This document shows, in pieces, positions 51,967-60,213 of a DNA stretch of 64,000 nt. The notes beneath the pieces are model-generated. The model had not been told where the DNA came from. It ran no database searches and worked only from the letters and a program-made list of their open reading frames with translations. Within the stretch, counting starts at the first letter, position 1. Each line of letters begins with the position of its first letter. The translations under genes were made by a program, and so were the position numbers. Source of the stretch: SFEL01 sp045603585 (GTDB taxonomy: Bacteria > Bacillota > Clostridia > Christensenellales > CAG-138); the NCBI GenBank assembly GCA_045603585.1, contig JAZUMK010000012.1, forward strand, positions 1 through 64,000, written 5' to 3'.

Positions 51967-53277
51967 ATGACATTATTGATTCAGAATATCAGTTACCTCA
52001 TAGTAAACTCCGGCACAGTGCTGAAGGATGTTGATCTGCTTATTGAAAACGGCCGCATCTCCTCCTTCGGCAAGGACCTGAAGGTTCCTGCCGATGCAGA
52101 AATCGTAGACGGCAGCGGTCAGGCCATTATGCCCGGCTTTGTAAATGCTCACACCCATCTGTGGCAGATGACCATCAAGGGAAGGCGGGATGATCTTCCC
52201 CTGAGCACCTGGTGCGACGAAGTTCTTACCCCCACCATCAACGCCCTCTATGCAGAAGAGGATCCCGCAGTTAAGGAGCGCCGCAGCTATCTGTGGACCG
52301 CTCTGGGCATCTGCGACATGCTCCACAGCGGCGTAACCGCATTTGTGGATATGGACCTTAACTACCGTCAGGACGGTATGTTCAAGGCCGCAGAGGATGC
52401 CGGTATCCGCGGTTTCTTCGGCATTGAGCTTGCAGATTACTTCATGGACGGCTCCATCAACAGCGATGCTCTGGAAGTGGTAAGGCTGATCAACGACCAT
52501 CCCGGCCAGTGCGTACTCACCCCCTCCGAGCTGAATATCTGCACCGATGACACTCTGTCCTTTGTGGCAGAAGCGGCAAGGGGCAACAACGTTCACGTTC
52601 AGATCCACGTGGACGAGACCGAAGCCGAGGCCAAGCAGTCCGTTGCCCAGCGCGGCGCAGCTGAGCTGCTGTACCTTGATAAATTCGGTCTGCTGGACGG
52701 CAGCTTCTCCGCTGTACACGGCATCCACCTCTCCAAGAAGGAAATGGAGCTTGCCGCAAAGAAGGACATCACCGTTGTTTACAATCCCAAGAGCAACATG
52801 AAGCTTGGCAGCGGCGTATGCCCCATCAGGGAGCTGCTTGATGCCGGCATCAACGTGGCTCTGGCCACCGACGGCCCCGCATCCAACGACATACTGGATA
52901 TGTTCGAAGAAATGCGTATGGGCGCAATGCTCCAGAAGGTATCCGCAAAGGACGCTTCCGCCGTTCTTGCAAAGGATGTATTTGACATGGCCACCGCAGG
53001 CGGCGCACACATGCTCAACATCGATGCAGGCAGCCTGGAAGCCGGCCGCTATGCCGACTTTATCGTTATCCCCATGGATAAGCCCAACCTTATCAGCGAT
53101 GGCAGCGACCTGATCAGCACCATCGTATACTGCGCTCAGTCCCGCGACGTTAAGGACGTATACATCGGCGGTAAGCCCGTTGTAAAGGACTACAACATTG
53201 TAAACCTTGACGAAGCTGCCCTTACCGCAGAATTCATGAAGCACATGGCAGCTATTAAGGAGGTTACCAATGTTTAG
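51967..53277 (+). CDS. Amidohydrolase 2 (COG0402 deaminase-like, canonical active site)
   Basis: A 436-residue amidohydrolase with all ligands: His62 and His64 (VNAHTHLW), His214 (VQIHVDE), His251 (AVHGIHLS) and Asp302 (ATDGPASND). The YNPKSNMKLGSG stretch following strand 7 is typical of the SsnA/AtzA/guanine-deaminase-like group. It removes an amino or other leaving group from a ring. It overlaps Mch-like gene 2 by 8 bases, mirroring the amidohydrolase/Mch pairing at 43743-47247. The overlap strongly suggests that the products act one after the other. Confidence 0.88.
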   Translation: MTLLIQNISYLIVNSGTVLKDVDLLIENGRISSFGKDLKVPADAEIVDGSGQAIMPGFVNAHTHLWQMTIKGRRDDLPLSTWCDEVLTPTINALYAEEDPAVKERRSYLWTALGICDMLHSGVTAFVDMDLNYRQDGMFKAAEDAGIRGFFGIELADYFMDGSINSDALEVVRLINDHPGQCVLTPSELNICTDDTLSFVAEAARGNNVHVQIHVDETEAEAKQSVAQRGAAELLYLDKFGLLDGSFSAVHGIHLSKKEMELAAKKDITVVYNPKSNMKLGSGVCPIRELLDAGINVALATDGPASNDILDMFEEMRMGAMLQKVSAKDASAVLAKDVFDMATAGGAHMLNIDAGSLEAGRYADFIVIPMDKPNLISDGSDLISTIVYCAQSRDVKDVYIGGKPVVKDYNIVNLDEAALTAEFMKHMAAIKEVTNV

Positions 53278-54238
53278 TCTAAGCCAGCAGACCGTAGAAC
53301 TTATCGAAAAAGAAATACGCCCCCGTCTGTGGGAGCTCAACTGCGAAGAACACCGTCTGGAAAGCGGCGCCCTGGTAATCGATATGGGCGTTAACGTTCC
53401 CGGCAGCTGGGAAGCAGGCAGGCTGTTTACTCTGGTTACCCTTGGCGCTCAGGGCGAAGTGACCTTCGGCACCATGCAGGTAGGCGATCATGAGATCCCC
53501 AGCGTAAACGTATATCTCGCCCGTCCCCATGAGGCAGCGCTTTCCGCCCAGTTCTCCGCATGGAAGGTTGCCCCCTCCGGCGAATACAATCTGCCCGGCT
53601 TCGCATCCGGTCCTGCCCGCGCCATCTCTTACGATGACAGCATTGCAAGGATGTGGCCCTATCGGGACAAATACGAAAAGACGGTTCTTGCAGTACAGAC
53701 CGCAGAACTGCCCGGCGAAGAGCTGGTTGCAGACGTTGTTGCAAAGTGCGGCGTAAAGCCCGAAAACGTATACCTGCTGGCAGCAAAGACCGGCAGCCTT
53801 GTAGGCGGTATTCAGATCGCCGCCCGTATGGCAGAGGTTTCCCTGTGGGGTCTTGGCTTCTTTGGCTTCCCCCTCGAGAAGGTTCTCTCCTTCAGCGGCA
53901 GCGGCGCTGTTCCTCCCGTGATCAGCGATGAGCTGATCGCTATGGACAGAGTAAACAGCTCTACCCTGTACGGCTCTGTTGCAAGGTATGTTGTGGATTG
54001 CGACGATGATGAGATCCATGCCGTGATCCCCCGCCTGGCCTGCGCCAATACCGCTCACTACGGCAAGACCTTTGCCGAGCTTTACGATGCGGCTGACAGG
54101 GATATCTTCAAGATGGATCTGGATGTGCATAAGGTATCCGTGATCGAGATCACCAACCTGCGCACCGGACGCACCTTCAAACAGGGCAATATCTGCCCCG
54201 AAATGCTGCTCAAGAGCTTTTACGAAAATACTCTTTAA
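53270..54238 (+). CDS. Mch-like cyclohydrolase paralogue 2
   Basis: A 322-residue Mch-family protein, closer to archaeal Mch than paralogue 1. Landmarks: LVIDMGVNVPGSWEAGRLFTLVTLGAQGEV, LPGFASGPARAIS, VGGIQIAARMAEVSLWGL (R186-x-x-E189), GAVPPVISDE, ALACANTAHYGKTFAELYDAADRDIFKMD, and ITNLRTGRTFKQG. It lacks the CPI(S/G)P motif of paralogue 1 (VPPVI here), while it keeps GPARA, which paralogue 1 has lost. Start ATG 53270 has AAGGAGG 6 bases before. FAD oxidoreductase follows after 12 bp. Substrate unknown; canonical methanopterin metabolism is not supported. Confidence 0.85.
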   Translation: MFSLSQQTVELIEKEIRPRLWELNCEEHRLESGALVIDMGVNVPGSWEAGRLFTLVTLGAQGEVTFGTMQVGDHEIPSVNVYLARPHEAALSAQFSAWKVAPSGEYNLPGFASGPARAISYDDSIARMWPYRDKYEKTVLAVQTAELPGEELVADVVAKCGVKPENVYLLAAKTGSLVGGIQIAARMAEVSLWGLGFFGFPLEKVLSFSGSGAVPPVISDELIAMDRVNSSTLYGSVARYVVDCDDDEIHAVIPRLACANTAHYGKTFAELYDAADRDIFKMDLDVHKVSVIEITNLRTGRTFKQGNICPEMLLKSFYENTL

Positions 54239-54250
54239 AGGGTGATTTTT

Positions 54251-55399
54251 ATGACAGAACGTAAATTTGATGTTGCAGTGGTTGGCGGCGGCGTAGTAGG
54301 CGCTGCCGCTGCCTGGAAGCTCAGCAAGGCCGGAGCAAAGGTAGTCCTCATCGAAAAGGACGACCTTTGCGCAGGTGCATCCTGCACCAACCCCGGCTTC
54401 TGCGTGCTCAGCTACAGGGAAAATCCCCTTGTAATGGATATGGCTCTGCGTCAGCAGGCCCAGTGGGATGCCCTTGTAAGCGAAATAGGCGATGTGGAAT
54501 ACAATCCCTCCGGTGGACTTATTCCCCTTACCGATTCTGCTCAGCAGGGCATACTGGAAGGCCTCTGCAAGCACGTGAAGGGCATGGGTCTGAGCGATAT
54601 CCACATGATAACCGCTGAAAAGGCCAAGGAGCTGGAGCCTGAACTGGATGCAAGCAAGCTGGTAGGCGCCTGCTGGTGTCCCGGCGAAGGCCGTCTGAAT
54701 CCCTTCAAGCTCAACCTTAACATGGCGGACAGGGCAGTTGCTCTGGGCGCCACCGTTATGACCCATACCGCCGTTACCGGCCTCAGGATGAATAACGGCA
54801 TTGTTGAGGCAGTTGAAACCACCAACGGCGACGTATTTGCAGACCTTGTGATTCTCTGCGGCGGCGCATGGACAAGGGATCTTGCAGCCATGGCGGGCCA
54901 TGATCTGCCCATATTTTATGAGCGCGGCGAAGCCATGGTAAGCATGCAGGTGCGCCCCACCATCAAGCGCATGATAACCGACGGCGCCCTGTTCAATCAG
55001 CCCCTTACCGATGACCATCCCATGGTAATAGGCGCATGTCTGGGCCAGACACACAGCGGCAATATAGTAATTGCCCAGGCTACATCCCGCCCGGGCAACT
55101 ATGATAAGTCCAATACTCTGGAAGGTATGAAGGGCGTAGCAAACAGGGTAATCTCCCTGTTCCCCAGCCTGAAGGATATTGATATCATCCGTATGTGGTC
55201 CGGTCTGGTATCCTACGCCGCGGATAAGGATCCTGTATTCGGCGCATTTGACAGCCCCAAGAACCTGTTCATCGCCAACTCTTTCCACAGCGCGATAGCT
55301 CTGTCTCCCTCAATAGGCGACATGATCGCAGATTACTGGAAGAACGGCACCATACCCGAAGCCGCCAAGGGATACACCCCCATGCGCTTCTGCAAGTAA
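54251..55399 (+). CDS. FAD-dependent oxidoreductase (DAO/glycine-sarcosine oxidase type)
   Basis: A 382-residue flavoenzyme with VVGGGVVGAAAAWKLSKAGAKVVLIEK (FAD loop), DDLCAGASCTNPGF, ICGGAWTRDLAAMAGHDLPIFYERGEAM and the late GLVSYAADKDPVFGAF ... FIANSFHSAIALSPSIGDMIADY segment of D-amino acid oxidase/HcnC-like proteins. It oxidises a secondary or primary amine. It may be the catalytic beta subunit for the orphan HcnA/HcnB-like operon at 35052-37172. ATG 54251 chosen over an earlier GTG 9 bases upstream. It ends 7 bp before the convergent hydantoinase with no hairpin. Confidence 0.88.
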   Translation: MTERKFDVAVVGGGVVGAAAAWKLSKAGAKVVLIEKDDLCAGASCTNPGFCVLSYRENPLVMDMALRQQAQWDALVSEIGDVEYNPSGGLIPLTDSAQQGILEGLCKHVKGMGLSDIHMITAEKAKELEPELDASKLVGACWCPGEGRLNPFKLNLNMADRAVALGATVMTHTAVTGLRMNNGIVEAVETTNGDVFADLVILCGGAWTRDLAAMAGHDLPIFYERGEAMVSMQVRPTIKRMITDGALFNQPLTDDHPMVIGACLGQTHSGNIVIAQATSRPGNYDKSNTLEGMKGVANRVISLFPSLKDIDIIRMWSGLVSYAADKDPVFGAFDSPKNLFIANSFHSAIALSPSIGDMIADYWKNGTIPEAAKGYTPMRFCK

Positions 55400-55406
55400 A
55401 TAACGC

Positions 55407-56777
55407 TTAATTCTGCTGGGTACTTCTGAGGAACTTTCCCTCGGGGCTGCCCAGCAGTTTTCCGTTTTCAGCGGCCAGTTCGCCCCTGAGATACACCCTG
55501 CGCACAGTACAGCCCACAGGATATCCCTCAAAGATGGTATAGCCTGCGTTGCTGTGCTCTTCTTTTGCGGTAATTACTCTGGGGGCATTGGGGTCCATAA
55601 GCAGTATATCCCCATCACTGCCCACGGCAATTGCACCTTTTTGGGGATAAATGCCATGCCTTTTTGCCGCTTCTGCGGAAAGCCTGTCGGCAAGCTGTTC
55701 AAGGGTAAGTCTGCCCTTCTGATAGCCCTCTGAGAACATGAGCGAAGGCATGCTTTCGCAGCCGCCCACGCCGGGCAGCACGTCAAAGCAGCTGTCTGCC
55801 CTCATCTTCTGCTCAATGGTGTAAGGACAATGGTCGGTGGATATCATGCCGATATCACCGTTTATCACATGCTGCCACAGCCTGCTGCAGTCATCGGCCT
55901 TTCTCAGGGGAGGAGTCATTATGTATTTCTGGGGCTCGCTGCCCTCGTAGCAGCTGTCGGTAAGCAGCAGATAATGGGGGCAGGTTTCAGCATACACCTT
56001 TACGCCCTGTTTGCGCGCCTCGGCAACAAGGTCTGCTCCGTCTCCGGAGGATACATGGGCAATTATCAGCTGAACGCCGGTCTTTTCCGCCACCCGGATC
56101 AGCTCCTTTACCGCTGCAGCTTCCGCTGCGGCAGGACGGCTTTCGCCATGGCGCCCGGCACCCACTCTGCCCTCAGCGATAAAGTCCTGCTTTATCCGGG
56201 CTATCATGTCGTCATCCTCGCAGTGTGCAAGAATGGACATGCCCAGCTTTGCGGCATTTGAAAACAGCCTTTCCATATCCTCACTGGGGAATTTATCCGC
56301 GCCGTATGTGGTGTATATCTTGAGTACGCTGATACCCTCGGCAGCAATATCTTCAAGCCTGTCGATATCCTGATAAAATGCTCCGGTAACCTCCATATGC
56401 AGGGCGTAATCGGCATAAGTGCTGCCATCGGCCTGGGCTTTTCTTGCATTTACGCCGTCGGCCCAGCTTTTTTCGGGCAGAGGGCTTGCAAAGTCCACAA
56501 ATGTGGTTATTCCGCCGCATACGGCCACTGCAGAGCCCGCACCAAAGTCATCGGCGTTAAATCCGCCGTCAGGAGTGGGGATCTGAAAATGCACGTGGGA
56601 ATCAATGGCTCCCGGCAGGGCGATAAGACCGCTTGCATCAAAGAAGTCGCAGCCTTCCGGGGATATTCCCTTCTCTATGCGGCATATTTTGCCCTCGGAT
56701 ATAAGTATATCGGTATTCACCGCTCCGCCGGGAGTAACCGCCGTTGCGTTTTGAATGAGTACAGGTTTTTTATGCAT
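55407..56777 (-). CDS. Dihydropyrimidinase/hydantoinase
   Basis: A 456-residue cyclic-amidase of the D-hydantoinase/allantoinase family. Metal ligands: DSHVHFQ (HxH), the carbamylated Lys in VLKIYTTYG, His in ILAHCEDD, His in IIAHVSSGD and Asp in ISTDHCPYT. It hydrolyses a ring amide (dihydropyrimidine, hydantoin or allantoin-like). ATG 56777 has GGAGGG before it; the frame extends 33 codons without homology. On the minus strand a TATAAT -10 (56807-56802) with a weak -35 suggests activator control through the shared element 54 bp upstream of the transcript start. Confidence 0.92.
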   Translation of the reverse strand: MHKKPVLIQNATAVTPGGAVNTDILISEGKICRIEKGISPEGCDFFDASGLIALPGAIDSHVHFQIPTPDGGFNADDFGAGSAVAVCGGITTFVDFASPLPEKSWADGVNARKAQADGSTYADYALHMEVTGAFYQDIDRLEDIAAEGISVLKIYTTYGADKFPSEDMERLFSNAAKLGMSILAHCEDDDMIARIKQDFIAEGRVGAGRHGESRPAAAEAAAVKELIRVAEKTGVQLIIAHVSSGDGADLVAEARKQGVKVYAETCPHYLLLTDSCYEGSEPQKYIMTPPLRKADDCSRLWQHVINGDIGMISTDHCPYTIEQKMRADSCFDVLPGVGGCESMPSLMFSEGYQKGRLTLEQLADRLSAEAAKRHGIYPQKGAIAVGSDGDILLMDPNAPRVITAKEEHSNAGYTIFEGYPVGCTVRRVYLRGELAAENGKLLGSPEGKFLRSTQQN

Positions 56778-56840
56778 TTTTGTCACCCTCCTTACCGCTT
56801 CATTATACGACATAAAGCCGCTGTAACGCCACATAATTCG

Positions 56841-56856
56841 AACTTGCACAAATGTG
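56841..56856. promoter_or_regulatory. 16-bp shared element (site 2), hydantoinase/xdh divergent promoter
   Basis: AACTTGCACAAATGTG, identical to 37313-37328, followed here by T (so GCACA-AA-TGTGT). It sits in the 229-bp gap between the divergent hydantoinase and xdh genes. A further GGCACAAGT, the inverse-related sequence, lies at about 56870-56878. Confidence 0.65.
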
Positions 56857-56894
56857 TAATTTGTCATATGGCACAAGTATTTATTGCGTATTGA

Positions 56895-56924
56895 TTGATT
56901 TAAACCCTGCCAATTTTATATAAT
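56895..56924 (+). promoter_or_regulatory. xdh operon promoter
   Basis: TTGATT (56895-56900), 18-bp spacer and TATAAT (56919-56924). The transcript would start near 56931, about 75 bp upstream of the first xdh gene. Confidence 0.6.
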
Positions 56925-57006
56925 TTAGGTGGGATGATATCTTATTTTATTTTACACAACCATTTACATTACCCCTCTAAAAAATCTATCCGAAAGGAAT
57001 ACTGCC

Positions 57007-59328
57007 ATGCCGTTGTACGGTAAAAAACAATTTCATGAGATCAACCGTTCTGCCCCCCGCGTAGACGGAGTGGACAAGGTAACCGGAAGAGCTACCTACG
57101 CCGCTGACCTTACTTTCCCCGGTATGGTTTACGGCGCTATGCTCAGGCTCAACAAAGTGCCCAGCGCCAAGATAACCTCAATCGATGCTTCCGAGGCTCT
57201 GGCTATCCCCGGAGTTCTTGCCGTTGTTACTCCTTGGGATCTTCCCAAATGCAGAAGCTGGTCCAATTACATGTACCTCACTGACCGCGTTCGCTACGTG
57301 GGCGATGTTGTTGCGCTTATAGCTGCGGAAACCCGCGAGCTTTGCGAAGAAGCAAAGAAGCACATCAAGGTGGAGTATGAAGAGCTTCCTGCCGTATTTG
57401 ATGTTCTCGAAGCCATGAAGGACGGCGCTCCTCAGCTTCACGAGGAGTATCCTAACAACATCTTCACCCCTTCCCGCTATACCCTTGAAAAGGGCGACGC
57501 TGAAAAAGCATTTGCAGAAGCAGCAATAGTTCTGGAAAGGGAATACACCACCCAGTATGCAGAGCACGCCTACATCGAGCCCGAAGCGGTTGTAGCCGTT
57601 GAAGAGCCCACCGCAGGCGAAATGACCGTTCACGCCTCTGCTCAGAACCCCTTCTTTACCCGTCACTACGTTGCGGATATCCTCGGCATGCCCATGAACA
57701 GGGTACGCGTCATTCAGGAAACCGTTGGCGGAACCTTTGGCGGCAAGGAAGAAGGTCTCGGCCTTATCGCAGGCCGCAGCGCATATCTGAGCAAGCTTCT
57801 CCACCGCCCCGTAAAGATGGTCTTCACCCGCGAAGAGTCCATCATCGAGAGCAGCAAGCGCCATCCCTTCGTGCTGCGCTACAAGGCAGGCCTGGATAAG
57901 GAAGGCCATATCATTGCATGGAAGGCCGAGCAGATCGACAACTCCGGCGCATACAACAACCAGACCCAGTTCATGAACTGCCGCGCAACCATTCACTGCG
58001 CCGGCGCATACAATATCCCCAATATCTCCGGTGTTACCTACGGCGTATTCACCAACAACATCCACAGCGGCGCATTCCGTGGCTACTCCAGCCCCGAGCT
58101 GCTGTTTGCTCAGGAGCAGTTCGTGGAAGAGCTGGCCGAAGCAGCAGGCATGACCGCTCTGGAATTCCGCAAGCTCAACTGCCTGAAGGATGGCGCCACC
58201 GTTGCCGTGGGCACCAAAGTGGACAACGTGATCCTTCCCGAAATGATTGACTATACTGCAGAGCAGACCGATTATCAGGCAAAGCAGGATAAGTACAGGA
58301 ACCAGACCGGCCGCTTCCGCAAGGGCATCGGCATGGCCATCTCCCACCGCGGCTGCGGCTACGGTGCAGAAACTCCCGATGCAGCAGGCTGCTTCCTCAT
58401 CATAAACGAAGACGGCTCCGTAATGCTGCACTCCGGCATGGCCGAAAACGGTCAGGGACTTAAAACCGCATTCTGCCAGATAGCCGCCGAAGCTCTGGGC
58501 GTGACCCTGGACAGCATCCACTTCTACGGTACAGACACCCACTCCATCGCAGACTGCGGCATGACCGTTGCTTCCCGCGGTACCGTAATGGGCTCTCAGC
58601 CCGTACGCAAGGCAGGCGAAAAGCTCAACGGCATCCTCAGAAACAATGTCATCGAGCTGGGCTTCTTTGCCGCAGGCAAGGGCGGCTGCGATAAGGACAG
58701 AACCGCGGATGACATCATTCTCCGCGACAGCATGTTCTACGATCCCAACTATCCCGATTATAAGCTCCCCCTCTCCCAGGCAGCAGGCGCCATTTTCTGG
58801 ACCGGCCAGTGCCTCTCCGCCTACGAGTGGTTCTCTCCCCCTGCCTACGATTTGAATCACCACACCATGCAGGGCAAGGCATTCCCCAACTACTCCTATG
58901 CCTGCGTAGTTGCAGAAGTGGAAGTAGATACCGCTACCGGCGAAGTTGTGGTTGAAAAGGTAACCAGCAGCCACGACGTGGGCACCGCCATAAACCCCGC
59001 CCTCATTACCGGTCAGGTATACGGCGGCATCGTAATGGGTCAGGGCTACGGCACTATGGAAGAAGTTGAAACCCGCAAGGGCATGCTTCTGAGCCGCAAC
59101 CTGGACGAATACCTTATCCCCACCGCAATGGACATGCCCGAAATGCAGGTAAACATTTTCGAATGTGACGACCCCAACGGCACCTACGGCGCAAAGAGCG
59201 TTGGCGAGCCTGCCACTGAGGCAGTTGCCGCTGCAGTTGCAAACGCCGTTGCAAACGCAACCGGCAAGCGCATCCGCAACAACCCCGCCACACTTGAAAA
59301 CGTACGCCTTGGCAAGAAGCTGAGATAG
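57007..59328 (+). CDS. xdhA: Xanthine dehydrogenase-family molybdenum subunit
   Basis: A 773-residue molybdopterin-binding subunit that hydroxylates a heterocycle with water. Landmarks: APRVDGVDKVTGRATYAADL at the start, QETVGGTFGGKEEG, NIHSGAFRGYSSPELLFAQE, AENGQGLKTAFCQIAAEALG, and the C-terminal GAKSVGEPATEAVAAAVANAV with catalytic Glu. Xanthine is only one possible substrate (nicotinate, purine, pterin and hypoxanthine are alternatives); selenium-dependent forms exist in this family, and selD is in the window. It is 9 bp from the FAD subunit and is the largest protein of the three-gene set. Confidence 0.9.
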   Translation: MPLYGKKQFHEINRSAPRVDGVDKVTGRATYAADLTFPGMVYGAMLRLNKVPSAKITSIDASEALAIPGVLAVVTPWDLPKCRSWSNYMYLTDRVRYVGDVVALIAAETRELCEEAKKHIKVEYEELPAVFDVLEAMKDGAPQLHEEYPNNIFTPSRYTLEKGDAEKAFAEAAIVLEREYTTQYAEHAYIEPEAVVAVEEPTAGEMTVHASAQNPFFTRHYVADILGMPMNRVRVIQETVGGTFGGKEEGLGLIAGRSAYLSKLLHRPVKMVFTREESIIESSKRHPFVLRYKAGLDKEGHIIAWKAEQIDNSGAYNNQTQFMNCRATIHCAGAYNIPNISGVTYGVFTNNIHSGAFRGYSSPELLFAQEQFVEELAEAAGMTALEFRKLNCLKDGATVAVGTKVDNVILPEMIDYTAEQTDYQAKQDKYRNQTGRFRKGIGMAISHRGCGYGAETPDAAGCFLIINEDGSVMLHSGMAENGQGLKTAFCQIAAEALGVTLDSIHFYGTDTHSIADCGMTVASRGTVMGSQPVRKAGEKLNGILRNNVIELGFFAAGKGGCDKDRTADDIILRDSMFYDPNYPDYKLPLSQAAGAIFWTGQCLSAYEWFSPPAYDLNHHTMQGKAFPNYSYACVVAEVEVDTATGEVVVEKVTSSHDVGTAINPALITGQVYGGIVMGQGYGTMEEVETRKGMLLSRNLDEYLIPTAMDMPEMQVNIFECDDPNGTYGAKSVGEPATEAVAAAVANAVANATGKRIRNNPATLENVRLGKKLR

Positions 59329-59337
59329 GAGGGCAAT

Positions 59338-60213
59338 ATGAGAGAATTTTCCTACGTAAGACCCAAAACTCTTGACGAGGCCCTGGAGCTTATGCAGCTT
59401 CACGCAGGCAGCATCCGCCCCTATGCAGGCGGTACCGACATAATGGTACACCTGAGAGCAGGCAGCGCAAGATTTGACAACCTGGACTATATGATGGACC
59501 TTGGCGACCTTCAGGAGCTTAAGGGCGTTACTTACGAAAACGGCACCGTAACCGTTGGCGCAATGGTCTCTCATGAGTGCGTATCCCATCACCCCATCGT
59601 ACTGGAGCATGCTCCCATGCTGGCTCAGGCCTGCCACACCGTAGGCGCAACCCAGATCCGCAATGCCGGTACCATCGGCGGCAACGTCTGCAATGCTTCC
59701 ATCGCAGCAGACAGCCTTTCTCCCCTTGCTGCCATGGATGCCGTATGCAACCTGCAGAGCAAGACCGCAAGCCGCAGCATTCCTCTCGCCCAGTTTATCA
59801 CCGGATCCGAGAAGACCTGTATCCAGCCCGATGAGCTGCTGGTAAGCATCAGCTTCCCCTCCTTCAAGGAATGGAACACCGCTTTCTTCAAGCTGGGCCG
59901 CAGGCGCGCGCTGGCCATCTCCAGAATAACCGCCTCCACCGCCCTTCGCGTTGTGGATGGAAAGATAGCAGAAGCCCGCATCGCCCCCGGCTGCGTATTC
60001 GTATCCCCCAGGCGCTGCACCGCGGCTGAAGATATGCTCAAGGATAAGGAACCCTCTCTGGCCCTGTTCAACGCAGTAGGCGAAGAGGTGGCAAACGAAA
60101 TGGTGGCCGTAACCGGCGTACGCTGGAGCACAGAGTACAAGCAGCCTGTTCTTGCAAGCGTTGTAAGCAGCGCACTCTGCATGGCAGCAGGCATATCTAT
60201 GGAGGAAAAATAA
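59338..60213 (+). CDS. xdhB: Xanthine dehydrogenase-family FAD-binding subunit
   Basis: A 291-residue CoxM/XdhB-type subunit: FSYVRPKTLDEALELMQLH, IRPYAGGTDIMVHLRAG and IRNAGTIGGNVCNASIAADSLSPLAAMDAV are the FAD-site signatures. The C-terminal part is the CO_deh_flav_C domain. It passes electrons from the iron-sulfur subunit to an acceptor. Its stop abuts the iron-sulfur subunit's ATG. Confidence 0.93.
   Translation: MREFSYVRPKTLDEALELMQLHAGSIRPYAGGTDIMVHLRAGSARFDNLDYMMDLGDLQELKGVTYENGTVTVGAMVSHECVSHHPIVLEHAPMLAQACHTVGATQIRNAGTIGGNVCNASIAADSLSPLAAMDAVCNLQSKTASRSIPLAQFITGSEKTCIQPDELLVSISFPSFKEWNTAFFKLGRRRALAISRITASTALRVVDGKIAEARIAPGCVFVSPRRCTAAEDMLKDKEPSLALFNAVGEEVANEMVAVTGVRWSTEYKQPVLASVVSSALCMAAGISMEEK

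Noticed and set aside
46303..54238. Mch homologues as part of H4MPT-based C1 metabolism
   Set aside because: No other H4MPT gene is in the window, and the neighbours are importers, amidohydrolases and oxidoreductases. I could not check the whole genome.
56866..56886. Sigma-54 promoter upstream of xdh (TGGCAC...TTGC)
   Set aside because: The GG to GC distance is 14 bp instead of 10, so it does not fit the -24/-12 rule. A sigma-A type promoter is present nearby.
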